From: Tissierella praeacuta_A
GTDB lineage: Bacteria; Bacillota; Clostridia; Tissierellales; Tissierellaceae
Direction of reading: 5' to 3'
NCBI RefSeq assembly: GCF_040396155.1
Contig: NZ_JBEBOY010000003.1
Location: 62,001 to 126,000, forward strand
Length of the DNA stretch: 64,000 nt
Shown: in pieces, positions 1-8,379 of the stretch
How the letters are laid out: each line of letters opens with the position of its first letter
How positions within the stretch are numbered: the stretch's first letter is position 1
Translations under genes and position numbers: made by a program
The notes under the pieces: model-generated
Told to the model about the DNA's origin: nothing
The model's input: the letters and a program-made list of their open reading frames with translations, nothing else
Databases searched by the model: none

Positions 1-284
1 TAGAGGAAATCACATTTCAGCTTGAAACTATACCAAAGGAAATAAGAGAAGTAAATCTTAGGCTCTTAAATGCTACTATTCAATATGGTTATAATGAACT
101 TAAAACCAAAGAGAGAGTTGTTAATGAATCAGTAAGTGAAATAGCAGTTTTAAGACAAAGATTAAAGGAATTAATAAAAACAAAGAATGATTATGAAGAA
201 TGGGTAAATGAAGCTTATACTTTTCTTCATGGACTTCTTGGGTCTGAAGTTATTGAGAAAATTGATAGAGAGAGATTTAAATAA
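1..284 (+). CDS. 3' end of an unrecognised protein
   Basis: The reading frame is open from base 3 to the TAA at 282-284, so the window starts inside this gene. The 93 visible residues are strongly charged and look helical (many E, K, R, L), ending in GLLGSEVIEKIDRERFK. I see no catalytic motif and do not recognise the family. Its stop lies one base before the ATG of the AcpS-NnrD gene, so the two are probably co-transcribed and perhaps translationally coupled. The frame and codon use look like the neighbouring genes. Confidence 0.7.
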   Translation, partial: EEITFQLETIPKEIREVNLRLLNATIQYGYNELKTKERVVNESVSEIAVLRQRLKELIKTKNDYEEWVNEAYTFLHGLLGSEVIEKIDRERFK

Positions 285-285
285 T

Positions 286-1551
286 ATGGTTTATAAAAAT
301 AGAGGAAATATAGGAATAGATATTGTAAATGTAAATAGAATAGAAGATATAATCTCAAGAAAAAAAGATAGATTTTATCACAAGATATTTACAATGGAGG
401 AAATAGAGTATATTGTAAGGAATAAGGATAAGGGCACAACTGTAGCGGGGATTTTTGCCGCTAAAGAGGCCATTAGCAAAGTCCTAGGAACTGGAATAGG
501 TATTGTAAAATGGAAAGATATAGAGATACTTCATTATGATAATGGAAAGCCATATGTAAAGCTTATTGGCAGAGGAAATTCAAGATTGAAAGAATTGGGA
601 CTTGATGGAATAGAAATATCTATTTCACACGAACAAGAATATGCTATAGCCTTTGCAATGGGATATAAAAGTGATAATATAGATATAAAAATAGATGATT
701 CTATAAAAATATTACTCCCTAAGCGGAAAAAAGACAGTCATAAAGGAACTTATGGTAGAGTGGCTGTTATAGGTGGAAGTAAAGGTATGACAGGGGCTCC
801 TTATTTAACTTCCATGGCAGCCCTAAGAACTGGTTCAGGTCTTGTATATAGTATAGTACCTAAATCTTTAGAGACTATTATGTCTATAAAACTTACAGAA
901 GTCATAGTAAAATCAGTAGAGGATGATAATAAAGGACATTTTACAAAGTCGTCATTAGTTGATGTCCTTAGAGAAATAAAAAATATGAATGTATTAGCCA
1001 TAGGACCAGGTCTTGGAGTAGACGAAGAAAGAACATATCTAATAGAAGAAATTATAAATAACTATGATGGTCCAATAGTTTTAGACGCAGACGGAATAAA
1101 TTGCTTATCTTTTAATTCAAATATTTTATGTAATTTAAATCAGACAATTGTTATTACCCCACATCCAGGAGAATTAGCCCAATTTTTAGGTAAGAGCATA
1201 AAAGAAATTCAAGAAAATAGAATTTATTATTCTAAATATACTTCTTGTAAATATAATATAGTAGTAGTTCTAAAAGGATATAATACTATAGTTGCAGCAC
1301 CTAATGGAGAAGTATATATAAATGCAACTGGAAATCAAGGAATGGCTACTGCAGGGTCTGGGGATTTACTAACAGGAATTATAGCTTCTTTTATAGGGCA
1401 GGGTATAGAATCGCTTGCCGCAACAAAGCTAGGTGTATTTTGTCATGGGCTAGCAGGAGATTTAGTAAATGCTTATAAAGGAGAGTATGGAATTATCGCT
1501 ACAGATATATTAGAAAATATCCCCTACAGTATTAAAAAAATTTATGAGTAA
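286..1551 (+). CDS. Fusion of holo-ACP synthase and ADP-dependent NAD(P)H-hydrate dehydratase
   Basis: One unbroken frame of 421 residues from ATG 286. Residues 8-125 are an AcpS domain, which transfers phosphopantetheine from CoA to acyl carrier protein: GIDIV with D12 and AAKEAISK with K60/E61, the Mg-binding region. From about residue 140 it is an NnrD (YjeF C-terminal) domain, which dehydrates S-NADHX with ADP as cofactor: GRVAVIGGSKGMTGA at the start and NQGMATAGSGD ending at D360, the expected catalytic Asp. The NnrE epimerase domain that usually precedes NnrD in bacterial YjeF is absent, and AcpS occupies its place. An upstream in-frame ATG at 208 would overlap the previous gene and add non-homologous residues, so 286 is preferred although its Shine-Dalgarno site is weak. 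Confidence 0.9.
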   Translation: MVYKNRGNIGIDIVNVNRIEDIISRKKDRFYHKIFTMEEIEYIVRNKDKGTTVAGIFAAKEAISKVLGTGIGIVKWKDIEILHYDNGKPYVKLIGRGNSRLKELGLDGIEISISHEQEYAIAFAMGYKSDNIDIKIDDSIKILLPKRKKDSHKGTYGRVAVIGGSKGMTGAPYLTSMAALRTGSGLVYSIVPKSLETIMSIKLTEVIVKSVEDDNKGHFTKSSLVDVLREIKNMNVLAIGPGLGVDEERTYLIEEIINNYDGPIVLDADGINCLSFNSNILCNLNQTIVITPHPGELAQFLGKSIKEIQENRIYYSKYTSCKYNIVVVLKGYNTIVAAPNGEVYINATGNQGMATAGSGDLLTGIIASFIGQGIESLAATKLGVFCHGLAGDLVNAYKGEYGIIATDILENIPYSIKKIYE

Positions 1552-1559
1552 AGGTTGGG

Positions 1560-2183
1560 GTGATATTGAAAAGGCTCCTATTATTTATAGTGATTATTAT
1601 GCTTGTATTAACATCATGTAATTTTTCTTATAACAAGAAGCTTCCGTATAAAGATAAAAGAGTCTTGTCTAAGATGGAAAAAACTTATGAAAAATATAAA
1701 GGATATAAATGTAAAGCTAATGTTAGGATCATTTCAGAAGATACAGAATCAATATATTTAATAGAAGAAACATATAATAAACCTAATAAATATAAATTAG
1801 AAATTTTAAAGCCAAAAGAAAGTAAAGGAATAATAATTTTAAATACTGATGATAAGGTTTTTGTTGAACACCCATCTATTAATCAATCCATATCCTTAGT
1901 AACCATAAAATCCTTAAATAAACAGATGTTGATGGGAGGATTTTATGAAAATTTGTCTAATGCTAAAACAATGAGCACTGAAAAAGTAAATGGAGAAGAA
2001 TATCTTGCTTTTGAATATAACCTTGAAGACAAGAATAAATATAGGGACTATGCAAGAATTCTAGTAAAGAAGAAAGGTTTTACTCCATATAGATTAAGCA
2101 TATTTGGTGAAGACGGAGCATTACAAGTGGAGATTACTTATGAAAACTTTAAGTTTATAAAAAACCTAAAGAAAAAATTATAA
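1560..2183 (+). CDS. GerS/YdcC-like lipoprotein (LolA-like fold)
   Basis: About 205 residues. A basic N-terminus and hydrophobic stretch end in the lipobox LTSC, so it should be a membrane-anchored lipoprotein. The rest is beta-rich and resembles the LolA/YdcC/GerS group of outer-membrane-lipoprotein-sorting-like proteins. In B. subtilis ydcC lies between acpS and alr, as here. In Clostridioides difficile the related GerS precedes alr2 and is needed for spore cortex hydrolysis during germination. A role in sporulation or germination is inferred from those parallels. The start may be GTG 1560 or TTG 1566; the GGGG at 1557-1560 suits TTG 1566. Confidence 0.75.
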   Translation: MILKRLLLFIVIIMLVLTSCNFSYNKKLPYKDKRVLSKMEKTYEKYKGYKCKANVRIISEDTESIYLIEETYNKPNKYKLEILKPKESKGIIILNTDDKVFVEHPSINQSISLVTIKSLNKQMLMGGFYENLSNAKTMSTEKVNGEEYLAFEYNLEDKNKYRDYARILVKKKGFTPYRLSIFGEDGALQVEITYENFKFIKNLKKKL

Positions 2184-2194
2184 GGGGGATTATA

Positions 2195-3364
2195 ATGTAT
2201 ACTTTAGATGAAACAAGACCAGTATGGGCAGAAATTGATTTAGATAATTTAGCTCATAATATTAAGGAAGTAAGAAAGCATACAGACAGGAAGGCATTAG
2301 TTACTGCAGTAGTTAAAGCTGATGGCTATGGTCATGGTTCTGTAAATATTTCAAGAACTTTTTTGGATAATGGGGCAGATAGATTAGCAGTAGCTGTTTT
2401 ATCAGAAGCTATAGAACTGCGAAAAGCAAATATAAATGTACCCATTTTAATATTAGGTTATACCCCACCAACCCAATATGAGAAATTATTGGAATATGAT
2501 ATTATTCAAGCTATATATAATTATGAAGATGCTAAGATATTATCTAATAAAGCAGTAGAATTAAATAAGAAAGCTGCTATTCATATTAAAATTGATAGTG
2601 GAATGGGTAGAATTGGTTTTCTTCCTACAGAGAGTTCCATAAAAGATATAATAAATATATCTAATCTTCCTAATATTTATATAGAAGGGATCTTTACTCA
2701 TTTTGCAAAAGCAGATGAAACAAATAAATCTCATGCAGAAGGACAATTTGAAAAATACATGAAAGTTGTAAATGATTTAAAGGAGCAAGGATTAAATATA
2801 CCAATAAGGCATGTATGTAATAGTGCAGGGATTATTGATATACCAAGGTTTAATCTAGATATGGTTAGGGCAGGAATAATGCTTTATGGTTTCTATCCTT
2901 CAGATGAAGTGAAAAAAGAAATTGAATTAAAACCAGCAATGACTTTAAAAGCTAAGATATCACATTTAAAAGTAGTACCTAAAGGAACTGGGATTAGCTA
3001 TGGTCAAATATTTGTTACGGAAAAAGAATCAAAAATAGCAACTATTCCAATAGGATATGCAGATGGATTTACAAGAATTTTAACTGGAAAAGCGGAAGTT
3101 TATATAAAGGGAAAAAGGGCGAAAATAGTTGGTAAAATCTGTATGGATCAATGTATGATAGATGTTACTCATATAGATGATGTGAAATTAGGAGATGAAG
3201 TAGTTATATTTGGGCATGCATCAGGTTATCCTACTGCTGATGAATTAGCTTTAAAACTTGGCACAATAAATTATGAAATTGTATGTATGGTAGGTCGACG
3301 GGTTCCTAGGGTATATATATCAAATGGAAACATAGTAAACATAAAAGATTATCTATTGGAATAA
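2195..3364 (+). CDS. alr: Alanine racemase
   Basis: 389 residues, the normal family length. Converts L-alanine to D-alanine for peptidoglycan, using pyridoxal phosphate. The PLP lysine is K41 in AVVKADGYGHG, and the second catalytic base is Y269 in GISYGQIF. ATG 2195 follows a strong AAGGGGGA site. It lies 11 bases after the GerS/YdcC-like gene and before the toxin-antitoxin pair, matching the B. subtilis order. D-alanine can also quench spore germination, which may explain the pairing with a germination-type lipoprotein (inference). Confidence 0.97.
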   Translation: MYTLDETRPVWAEIDLDNLAHNIKEVRKHTDRKALVTAVVKADGYGHGSVNISRTFLDNGADRLAVAVLSEAIELRKANINVPILILGYTPPTQYEKLLEYDIIQAIYNYEDAKILSNKAVELNKKAAIHIKIDSGMGRIGFLPTESSIKDIINISNLPNIYIEGIFTHFAKADETNKSHAEGQFEKYMKVVNDLKEQGLNIPIRHVCNSAGIIDIPRFNLDMVRAGIMLYGFYPSDEVKKEIELKPAMTLKAKISHLKVVPKGTGISYGQIFVTEKESKIATIPIGYADGFTRILTGKAEVYIKGKRAKIVGKICMDQCMIDVTHIDDVKLGDEVVIFGHASGYPTADELALKLGTINYEIVCMVGRRVPRVYISNGNIVNIKDYLLE

Positions 3365-3390
3365 GGTAAATACAATAGATTGATGAATAG

Positions 3391-3420
3391 TTGACATAGG
3401 CAATATAAAACATATATAAT
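3391..3420 (+). promoter_or_regulatory. Promoter of the endoAI-endoA operon
   Basis: A perfect TTGACA at 3391-3396 and a TATAAT at 3415-3420 are 18 bases apart, about 58 bases before the antitoxin start. This gives the toxin-antitoxin pair its own housekeeping promoter besides read-through from alr. Confidence 0.7.
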
Positions 3421-3477
3421 TAATTTAGACTATTTTTATATATTTTATCTAAGACGTTTTGTATGGGAGGTGTCTTT

Positions 3478-3759
3478 ATGGCTGAGACTAGAAGGATAAC
3501 TGTTAGTTTACCTAATAGCCTCCTTGAAGAAGTTGATGTGATGGTTCCTATGGAGTATAAAAACCGTTCTGATTTTATAGCAGAGGCCATGAAAGTTTTT
3601 ATTAGTGAGAAAAAGAAATTAAATATTATTGAACAATTAAAGGAAGGATATAAAGAGATGAGTCAAATTAATTTAGTCCTTGCTGAAATGGGGTTAGAGC
3701 AAGACAATGTTGATCTAGCTATATATGAGGCAAGTCTTAAGAGGCAGGCGATGTTATGA
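3478..3759 (+). CDS. ndoAI: EndoAI-type antitoxin (ribbon-helix-helix)
   Basis: 93 residues. The N-terminus (RRITVSLPNSLLEEVD) is a ribbon-helix-helix DNA-binding fold, as in B. subtilis EndoAI (MazE role). It should bind and neutralise the RNase toxin encoded next and repress the operon. ATG 3478 sits 5 bases after GGGAGGTG; an upstream ATG at 3463 would put that ribosome site inside the coding sequence, so it is rejected. The gene overlaps the toxin gene by four bases (ATGA), the usual coupling for such pairs. Confidence 0.93.
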   Translation: MAETRRITVSLPNSLLEEVDVMVPMEYKNRSDFIAEAMKVFISEKKKLNIIEQLKEGYKEMSQINLVLAEMGLEQDNVDLAIYEASLKRQAML

Positions 3760-4106
3760 TAGTAAAACGAGGAGATATATATTATGCTGATTTAAGTCCT
3801 GTTATAGGATCTGAACAGGGGGGAGTAAGGCCTGTACTTGTTATTCAAAATGATATTGGAAACAAATATAGTCCTACCATCATTATTGCTGCAATTACTT
3901 CTCAGATAAATAAGGCGAAGTTGCCTACACATGTGGAAATAAATGCTCCAGAATACGGACTACCTAAGGATTCAGTAGTCCTTCTGGAGCAAATAAGAAC
4001 CATAGATAAAAAAAGACTTCGTGAACGAATAGGAAGATTTAGTGATGAAATGATGGTTAATGTAGATGAATGTTTAAAAATAAGTCTAGGGCTAATAGAA
4101 TTATAA
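3756..4106 (+). CDS. ndoA: EndoA/MazF-type mRNA interferase toxin
   Basis: 116 residues, the length of B. subtilis EndoA. Starts VKRGDIYYADLSPVIGSEQGG, here with the typical RGDIYYADL beta strand and the GSEQGGVRPVLV loop of the MazF/PemK fold. These enzymes cleave single-stranded mRNA at short sequences. It is translationally coupled to the antitoxin gene and followed at once by a strong terminator, so the pair closes the alr cluster. Confidence 0.96.
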   Translation: MIVKRGDIYYADLSPVIGSEQGGVRPVLVIQNDIGNKYSPTIIIAAITSQINKAKLPTHVEINAPEYGLPKDSVVLLEQIRTIDKKRLRERIGRFSDEMMVNVDECLKISLGLIEL

Positions 4107-4122
4107 TAAATACATACATATT

Positions 4123-4157
4123 AAAAAAATAAGCATTACTTAATGCTTATTTTTTTA
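4123..4157 (+). terminator. Rho-independent terminator after endoA
   Basis: The stem AAATAAGCATT / AATGCTTATTT with a four-base loop is followed by a run of T. The A-rich 5' side would also let it act on the other strand. Confidence 0.88.
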
Positions 4158-4180
4158 TTGGTTTTGTAGTATAATTAAAT

Positions 4181-4284
4181 CAATTGACAAAAAACAATTA
4201 ACAAAGAACAATTTTGTCAATTAATAAATAAAAAGGAATTATGAATTGGTTTTATAAGTTTTCATTGTTAATTATTGACTTTAC
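4181..4284. repeat. AT-rich inverted-repeat region, possible degenerate MITE-like element
   Basis: AATTGACAA and TTGTCAATT form the ends of a 41-base stretch (about 4182-4222), with inner copies of ACAATTAAC and ACAATT. Further on, GTTAATTATTGAC at about 4267-4279 is a near inverse of the GTCAATTAATAA at 4217. The density of inverted repeats in 100 bases without a gene suggests a decayed small element, or a folded leader for the next gene. A 41-base stretch with the same ends and length occurs near 58.8 kb. Confidence 0.35.
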
Positions 4285-4308
4285 ACTGTAGAAATGGGGG
4301 TAACACAT

Positions 4309-4782
4309 ATGAAGAGTAAAATTAAGAGAATAGGAATTGGACTAGGAGCATTAGTTATATTACTTGGAGCGACAACAGTATTTTCTGAACCAGGATCTGA
4401 ATCAGACCCATTAGTGACTCTTAGCTATGTTGAGAAAAAAATAGAGCAGTTGAAATATTATGTTGATGAAAAACTAGGAAGTAAAGGGAATGAAAATCAA
4501 AATATAGGTTCATGGACAGTGGTTGAAGTTTCAGCAGGGAAGTCTCTAATTTGTAAAGATGGTACAGAAATCATATTAAGATCAGGAGATGCTAGAGCCA
4601 TAGCGGTAGTAAATAATGGAATAATGAATGGATTAACAGATGTTACTGCTGGAAAGGATTTGGTAATGGAAGAAAATATAAAAGCAAATCATTTACTTAT
4701 AATTCCTAGAGATGATGGAAGAGGTGCTAGAGCATTAACAAATAGTTTTTTCCTTGTAAAAGGAAATTATGAAATACGATAG
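4309..4782 (+). CDS. Small exported protein of unknown function
   Basis: 157 residues from ATG 4309, preceded by GGGGGT. A signal peptide (hydrophobic residues about 8-24, ending near VFSEPG) is followed by SDPLVTLSYVEKKIEQLK, a short predicted coiled coil, and a compact C-terminal domain with an IIPRDDGRGARA motif. From memory, similar SDPLVT..SYVE proteins occur in other clostridia without a known function. It precedes the polysaccharide operon by 70 bases and may be co-expressed with it. I assign no function. Confidence 0.8.
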   Translation: MKSKIKRIGIGLGALVILLGATTVFSEPGSESDPLVTLSYVEKKIEQLKYYVDEKLGSKGNENQNIGSWTVVEVSAGKSLICKDGTEIILRSGDARAIAVVNNGIMNGLTDVTAGKDLVMEENIKANHLLIIPRDDGRGARALTNSFFLVKGNYEIR

Positions 4783-4853
4783 ATAAATATTTTAGTTGAT
4801 ATTATATACTATAAAGGCTAAGATGTAATATAAGTTGAAATGGAGGAAAAGTT

Positions 4854-6134
4854 ATGGAATCAATAAAAGAAAAGAAAATAACCATAATAGGATTAGGCTA
4901 TATAGGTTTACCTACTGCTGCCATATTTGCTGAATCAGGTATGGAAGTATTAGGTTATGATATTAATGAAAAAATAATAAATGCTTTAAATCAAGGAAAG
5001 ATTATAATCGAAGAACCAGGCCTTGAGGATTTAGTTAAAGAAGTCGTAGATAATGGAAAGCTAAAAGGTATTAATAAATTAGAAGAATCTGATGCATTTA
5101 TTATTTCAGTCCCAACACCAATTAATAAAGATAAAACTGCTAATATGGACTATGTTAGAAATGCAGCAGAATCTATAGTTCCAGTACTTAGAAAGGGAAA
5201 TATTGTAGTTTTAGAATCTACTTCACCACCAGAATCCACTGAAAAAATAATAGTACCTATACTTAAAAAATCAGGACTTGATATAGGTAAAGAAGTTTAT
5301 GTTGCTCATTCACCAGAAAGGGTTTTACCAGGTAAGATAATTCAAGAATTAATTGGAAGTGATAGAATTATTGGTGGAATTAATGAAGAATCTGCAGAAT
5401 TGGTTAAAGAATTATATAGTGTTTTTGTTAAGGGTGAAATTTTTACAACAGATTCTACGACAGCAGAAATGTGTAAACTTATGGAAAATACCTATAGGGA
5501 TGTTAATATTGCATTGGCAAATGAAATTGCTATAACTTGTGAAGAAATGGAAATAAATGCATGGGATGTTATAAAATTAGCCAATAGACATCCTAGAGTT
5601 AATCTTCATCAACCAGGTCCAGGGGTAGGCGGACATTGTTTAGCAGTAGACCCTTGGTTTGTTGTAGAAAGACAAAGTAAGGGAAATATTATTAAACTTG
5701 CTAGACAGACAAATGATAGTATGCCAAAGCATATATTAGATAAATTAATGCAGATGTTTCCAGATGGAAATGCTAAAATAGCCATATTAGGTCTAACATA
5801 TAAGCCAAATATAGATGATATGAGAGAAAGTCCAATAGTAAATTTAGTAAATTTATTAAGGGAAAATACTAAATTCACTTTATCATTACATGATCCTCAT
5901 GCATGTAAAGATAATCTTAAAATAGGTAATCTAATGGTAGATTCCTTATATGATGCTGTAAATAATGCAGATTTAATGATTTTAGCAGTAAATCATGATG
6001 AATATAAGAATATAGATTTTGAAAAAGCTGCTGTCTTAATGAAAGAAAAGCATATTTATGACACTAGGAATTTCCTTGATGAAGCTTTCCTTAGAAGTCT
6101 AGGCTTTAAGATTACATTATTAGGTAGGGATTAA
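4854..6134 (+). CDS. WecC-type nucleotide-sugar dehydrogenase (probably UDP-N-acetylmannosamine dehydrogenase)
   Basis: 426 residues. The N-terminal Rossmann motif is GLGYIGLP, and the catalytic cysteine is C262 in GGHCLAVDPWF, the form typical of WecC (UDP-ManNAc to UDP-ManNAcA) rather than of UDP-glucose dehydrogenase. The C-terminal UDP-binding domain starts with LGLTYKPNIDDMRESP. It opens a run of surface-polysaccharide genes. A ManNAc-type substrate fits the TagA/WecG-type ManNAc transferase at 12249. No UDP-GlcNAc 2-epimerase gene is present in the window, so that precursor must come from elsewhere. Confidence 0.88.
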   Translation: MESIKEKKITIIGLGYIGLPTAAIFAESGMEVLGYDINEKIINALNQGKIIIEEPGLEDLVKEVVDNGKLKGINKLEESDAFIISVPTPINKDKTANMDYVRNAAESIVPVLRKGNIVVLESTSPPESTEKIIVPILKKSGLDIGKEVYVAHSPERVLPGKIIQELIGSDRIIGGINEESAELVKELYSVFVKGEIFTTDSTTAEMCKLMENTYRDVNIALANEIAITCEEMEINAWDVIKLANRHPRVNLHQPGPGVGGHCLAVDPWFVVERQSKGNIIKLARQTNDSMPKHILDKLMQMFPDGNAKIAILGLTYKPNIDDMRESPIVNLVNLLRENTKFTLSLHDPHACKDNLKIGNLMVDSLYDAVNNADLMILAVNHDEYKNIDFEKAAVLMKEKHIYDTRNFLDEAFLRSLGFKITLLGRD

Positions 6135-6135
6135 T

Positions 6136-7386
6136 ATGGAAAAAGTATTGATTATTGCCAATGAGTTTCCGCCAATGGGGGGAGCAGGCGTTCAAAGGAC
6201 TACAAAATTTGTTAAGTATCTGCCTAAGTTTGGATTCCAGCCAATAGTTGTTACTAAGGAACATGTGGCAAGTTTAACAGATACAACCTTATTAGAAGAT
6301 TTACCAAAAAATCTAAATGTATATAGATTAAAGCCTTATGATACTGTAAATAAGAAGGGGATACTAGGATTACCATTTAAGTTCTTAGGTACTAGAGTAT
6401 TATCGCCAGACTCAGAGTATTTTTGGTATTATTTTAATAGGGATAAAGTAGTTGACATAATTAAGAAGAAAAATATAAATATTATTTATACTACTTCCTT
6501 TCCTTATAGTTCTCATTTAATGGGACTATATATAAAAAGATTACTTCCTGATATCAGATGGATAACAGATTTTAGAGATGAATGGACAAACAATCCTTAC
6601 CATTTAGATAGTTGGCATAAAAGAGTAAAATTAAAATTTGAAAAGGAGAAAGAATTGGAAGTCACTAGTGAATGTGATTTTCTAATTACCAATACTCCTT
6701 TTATGTTAGAGAATTTCATTAAAGATAATCCATCTTTAATAGGACGTTCTACTTATATACCAAATGGATATGATGAAGAGGATTTTATTGAACTTAATGA
6801 TGTAAGAGATGGTGGAGATAAATTTGTTATAACATATACAGGATCCCTTTATGGCAGACGAAATCTGATTGAATTCTTAGATGGTCTGAAGATAGCTGTA
6901 GATAATAATAAAATTGATAAAAATAAATTAGAAATAAGAGTAGTTGGTAATATATATCAAGAAGTTTTAAATGAATATGCTGAAAAATATGATTTAGTAG
7001 ATAATATGAAGTCATTTGGATATTTGCCACATAGGGAAAGTATACAGATGCTATATAATTCAGATATTTTACTATTGGTAATAGGTAAGGGGAAGGGATC
7101 TAAGAACTTCTATACTGGAAAGATATTTGAATATATCAAAGTAAATAGACCTATTTTGGCTATTGTTCCAGAAGATGGAGCTGCTGCACAAGTAATCAAT
7201 GAAACCAATACAGGAACAGTAGTAGACCCAGAAGATATAAATGGAGTTAGTATAGCATTAGAGAAGTATTATAGAAATTGGATGGAAGGTAAATTAGATC
7301 ATAAGCCAAAATGGGACAAGATTCAAATATATAGTAGGGAAGCTCAAGCTAAAAGATTATCTGAGATATTAAAAGGCAACAAATAA
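6136..7386 (+). CDS. Family-4-like glycosyltransferase
   Basis: 416 residues of GT-B type. The N-terminal half has FPPMGGAGVQRTTKFVKYLP, typical of GT4 enzymes acting on lipid-linked polysaccharide. The C-terminal half carries the nucleotide-sugar domain (TYTGSLYGRRN, then FEYIKVNRPILAIVPEDGAAAQVI). No signal or membrane segment is evident, so it should act at the inner face of the membrane. It starts one base after the dehydrogenase stop, and the donor and acceptor sugars cannot be read from the sequence. Confidence 0.85.
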   Translation: MEKVLIIANEFPPMGGAGVQRTTKFVKYLPKFGFQPIVVTKEHVASLTDTTLLEDLPKNLNVYRLKPYDTVNKKGILGLPFKFLGTRVLSPDSEYFWYYFNRDKVVDIIKKKNINIIYTTSFPYSSHLMGLYIKRLLPDIRWITDFRDEWTNNPYHLDSWHKRVKLKFEKEKELEVTSECDFLITNTPFMLENFIKDNPSLIGRSTYIPNGYDEEDFIELNDVRDGGDKFVITYTGSLYGRRNLIEFLDGLKIAVDNNKIDKNKLEIRVVGNIYQEVLNEYAEKYDLVDNMKSFGYLPHRESIQMLYNSDILLLVIGKGKGSKNFYTGKIFEYIKVNRPILAIVPEDGAAAQVINETNTGTVVDPEDINGVSIALEKYYRNWMEGKLDHKPKWDKIQIYSREAQAKRLSEILKGNK

Positions 7387-7416
7387 ATTTAGTAATAGTT
7401 TAGGAAGGTGAAATTT

Positions 7417-7884
7417 GTGAAAAAAAGATGGAATTGGATAGATACGACTATAACGATTATTATATTGTTGGCAGTTGTAGTATTCCTAAATAGAGGCAAA
7501 TTAATAAAAAAGTCTAAGGAAGTTGTAACCGCAGGTGGAAAAAACATAGTAATAACTGCTGAAGCCAGTGAATTAACTGAAGAAATGGTAACAGATTTAA
7601 AAGTAGGAGATCAAATTTTTTCTCAAAATAATCTTCAAAAAGGATTTGTTGAAGAAATAAATGTCAATCCTAAAATACAATCTGTTGTAGGGGAAGACGG
7701 CAAGATTACTACTTATGAGGATGCAGAAGAAATAACAGTGATAGTGAAAGTTAAAGCTGAAGTTGCTTCATCTGGTCCTTACATGGACTTAGGCGGTCAA
7801 GAAATAAAAGTAGGACTTCCTATAATATTAAAGACAACTACAGTTGAATTTCCTGGTACTATAAAGCATATAGAGGTGAAATAA
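7417..7884 (+). CDS. DUF4330-like membrane protein (first of two)
   Basis: 155 residues from GTG 7417, which follows AGGAAGGTG; the in-frame GTG at 7408 lies inside that site. WNWIDTTITIIILLAVVVFL is an N-terminal membrane anchor, followed by a basic stretch and an extracytoplasmic beta-rich domain. It resembles the next gene product in layout (anchor, VGDQ repeat, closing strand VEFPGTIKHIEVK), so the two are likely diverged paralogues. The stop overlaps the next start (ATAATGA). The location inside the polysaccharide operon suggests a role in polymer export or assembly; function unknown. Confidence 0.75.
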   Translation: MKKRWNWIDTTITIIILLAVVVFLNRGKLIKKSKEVVTAGGKNIVITAEASELTEEMVTDLKVGDQIFSQNNLQKGFVEEINVNPKIQSVVGEDGKITTYEDAEEITVIVKVKAEVASSGPYMDLGGQEIKVGLPIILKTTTVEFPGTIKHIEVK

Positions 7885-8378
7885 TGAAACTAATAGATGA
7901 AAAGGGTAGAATTTTTGGTAAAATAAATATTTTGGATTTTATAGCTATGGTTTTAGCCGTATTTTTAATATTTTTATCGGCTTTAAAAGTATTAAATAAA
8001 GACCTTGCAGACTTATCTGTAAAAGATGAAATAGTTAATGTAGAAGTAGAGGCAACTATTGTAATAGATAAAGGATATCTTGACACAATAAAGGTTGGGG
8101 ACCAACTAGGTGAGATGAAACACTATTTAGATGCTTATGTAGAAGAAGTTGAGATATTGCCTGTAGAGGTGACAAATTTAGATAAAAATGGTAATGTGGT
8201 TACATCCATTGATCCAATGATGGAAAAGGCTAGAGTTAAATTTAAAGCAACTACTCCATATAAAAATTATAGCTATAAATTTGGAAAACAGGAATTAAGA
8301 CAAGGGAAAACAATCTTTATAGAGTCTGATTTATATAGATTAAAAGCCCAAATAGTAAGTTTAAAGGTAGTGGATTAA
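7884..8378 (+). CDS. DUF4330 membrane protein (second of two)
   Basis: 164 residues. MKLIDEKGRIFGKINILDF followed by a membrane segment is the typical DUF4330 opening. The rest is an external domain with KVGDQLGEMK and a QELRQGKTIFIESD strand. It sits between its paralogue and the polymerase gene with overlaps or gaps of one or two bases, so the three are made together. A scaffold or chaperone role for the Wzy/WaaL-type protein is inferred only from this arrangement. Confidence 0.82.
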   Translation: MKLIDEKGRIFGKINILDFIAMVLAVFLIFLSALKVLNKDLADLSVKDEIVNVEVEATIVIDKGYLDTIKVGDQLGEMKHYLDAYVEEVEILPVEVTNLDKNGNVVTSIDPMMEKARVKFKATTPYKNYSYKFGKQELRQGKTIFIESDLYRLKAQIVSLKVVD

Positions 8379-8379
8379 T

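Noticed and set aside
801..1001. Opposite-strand ORFs of 60-160 codons inside real genes (for example here, 13105-13593, 45525-46052)
   Set aside because: They lie inside well-supported genes, are rich in Ser/Ile/Leu as expected of antisense AT-rich coding DNA, and have no ribosome sites.
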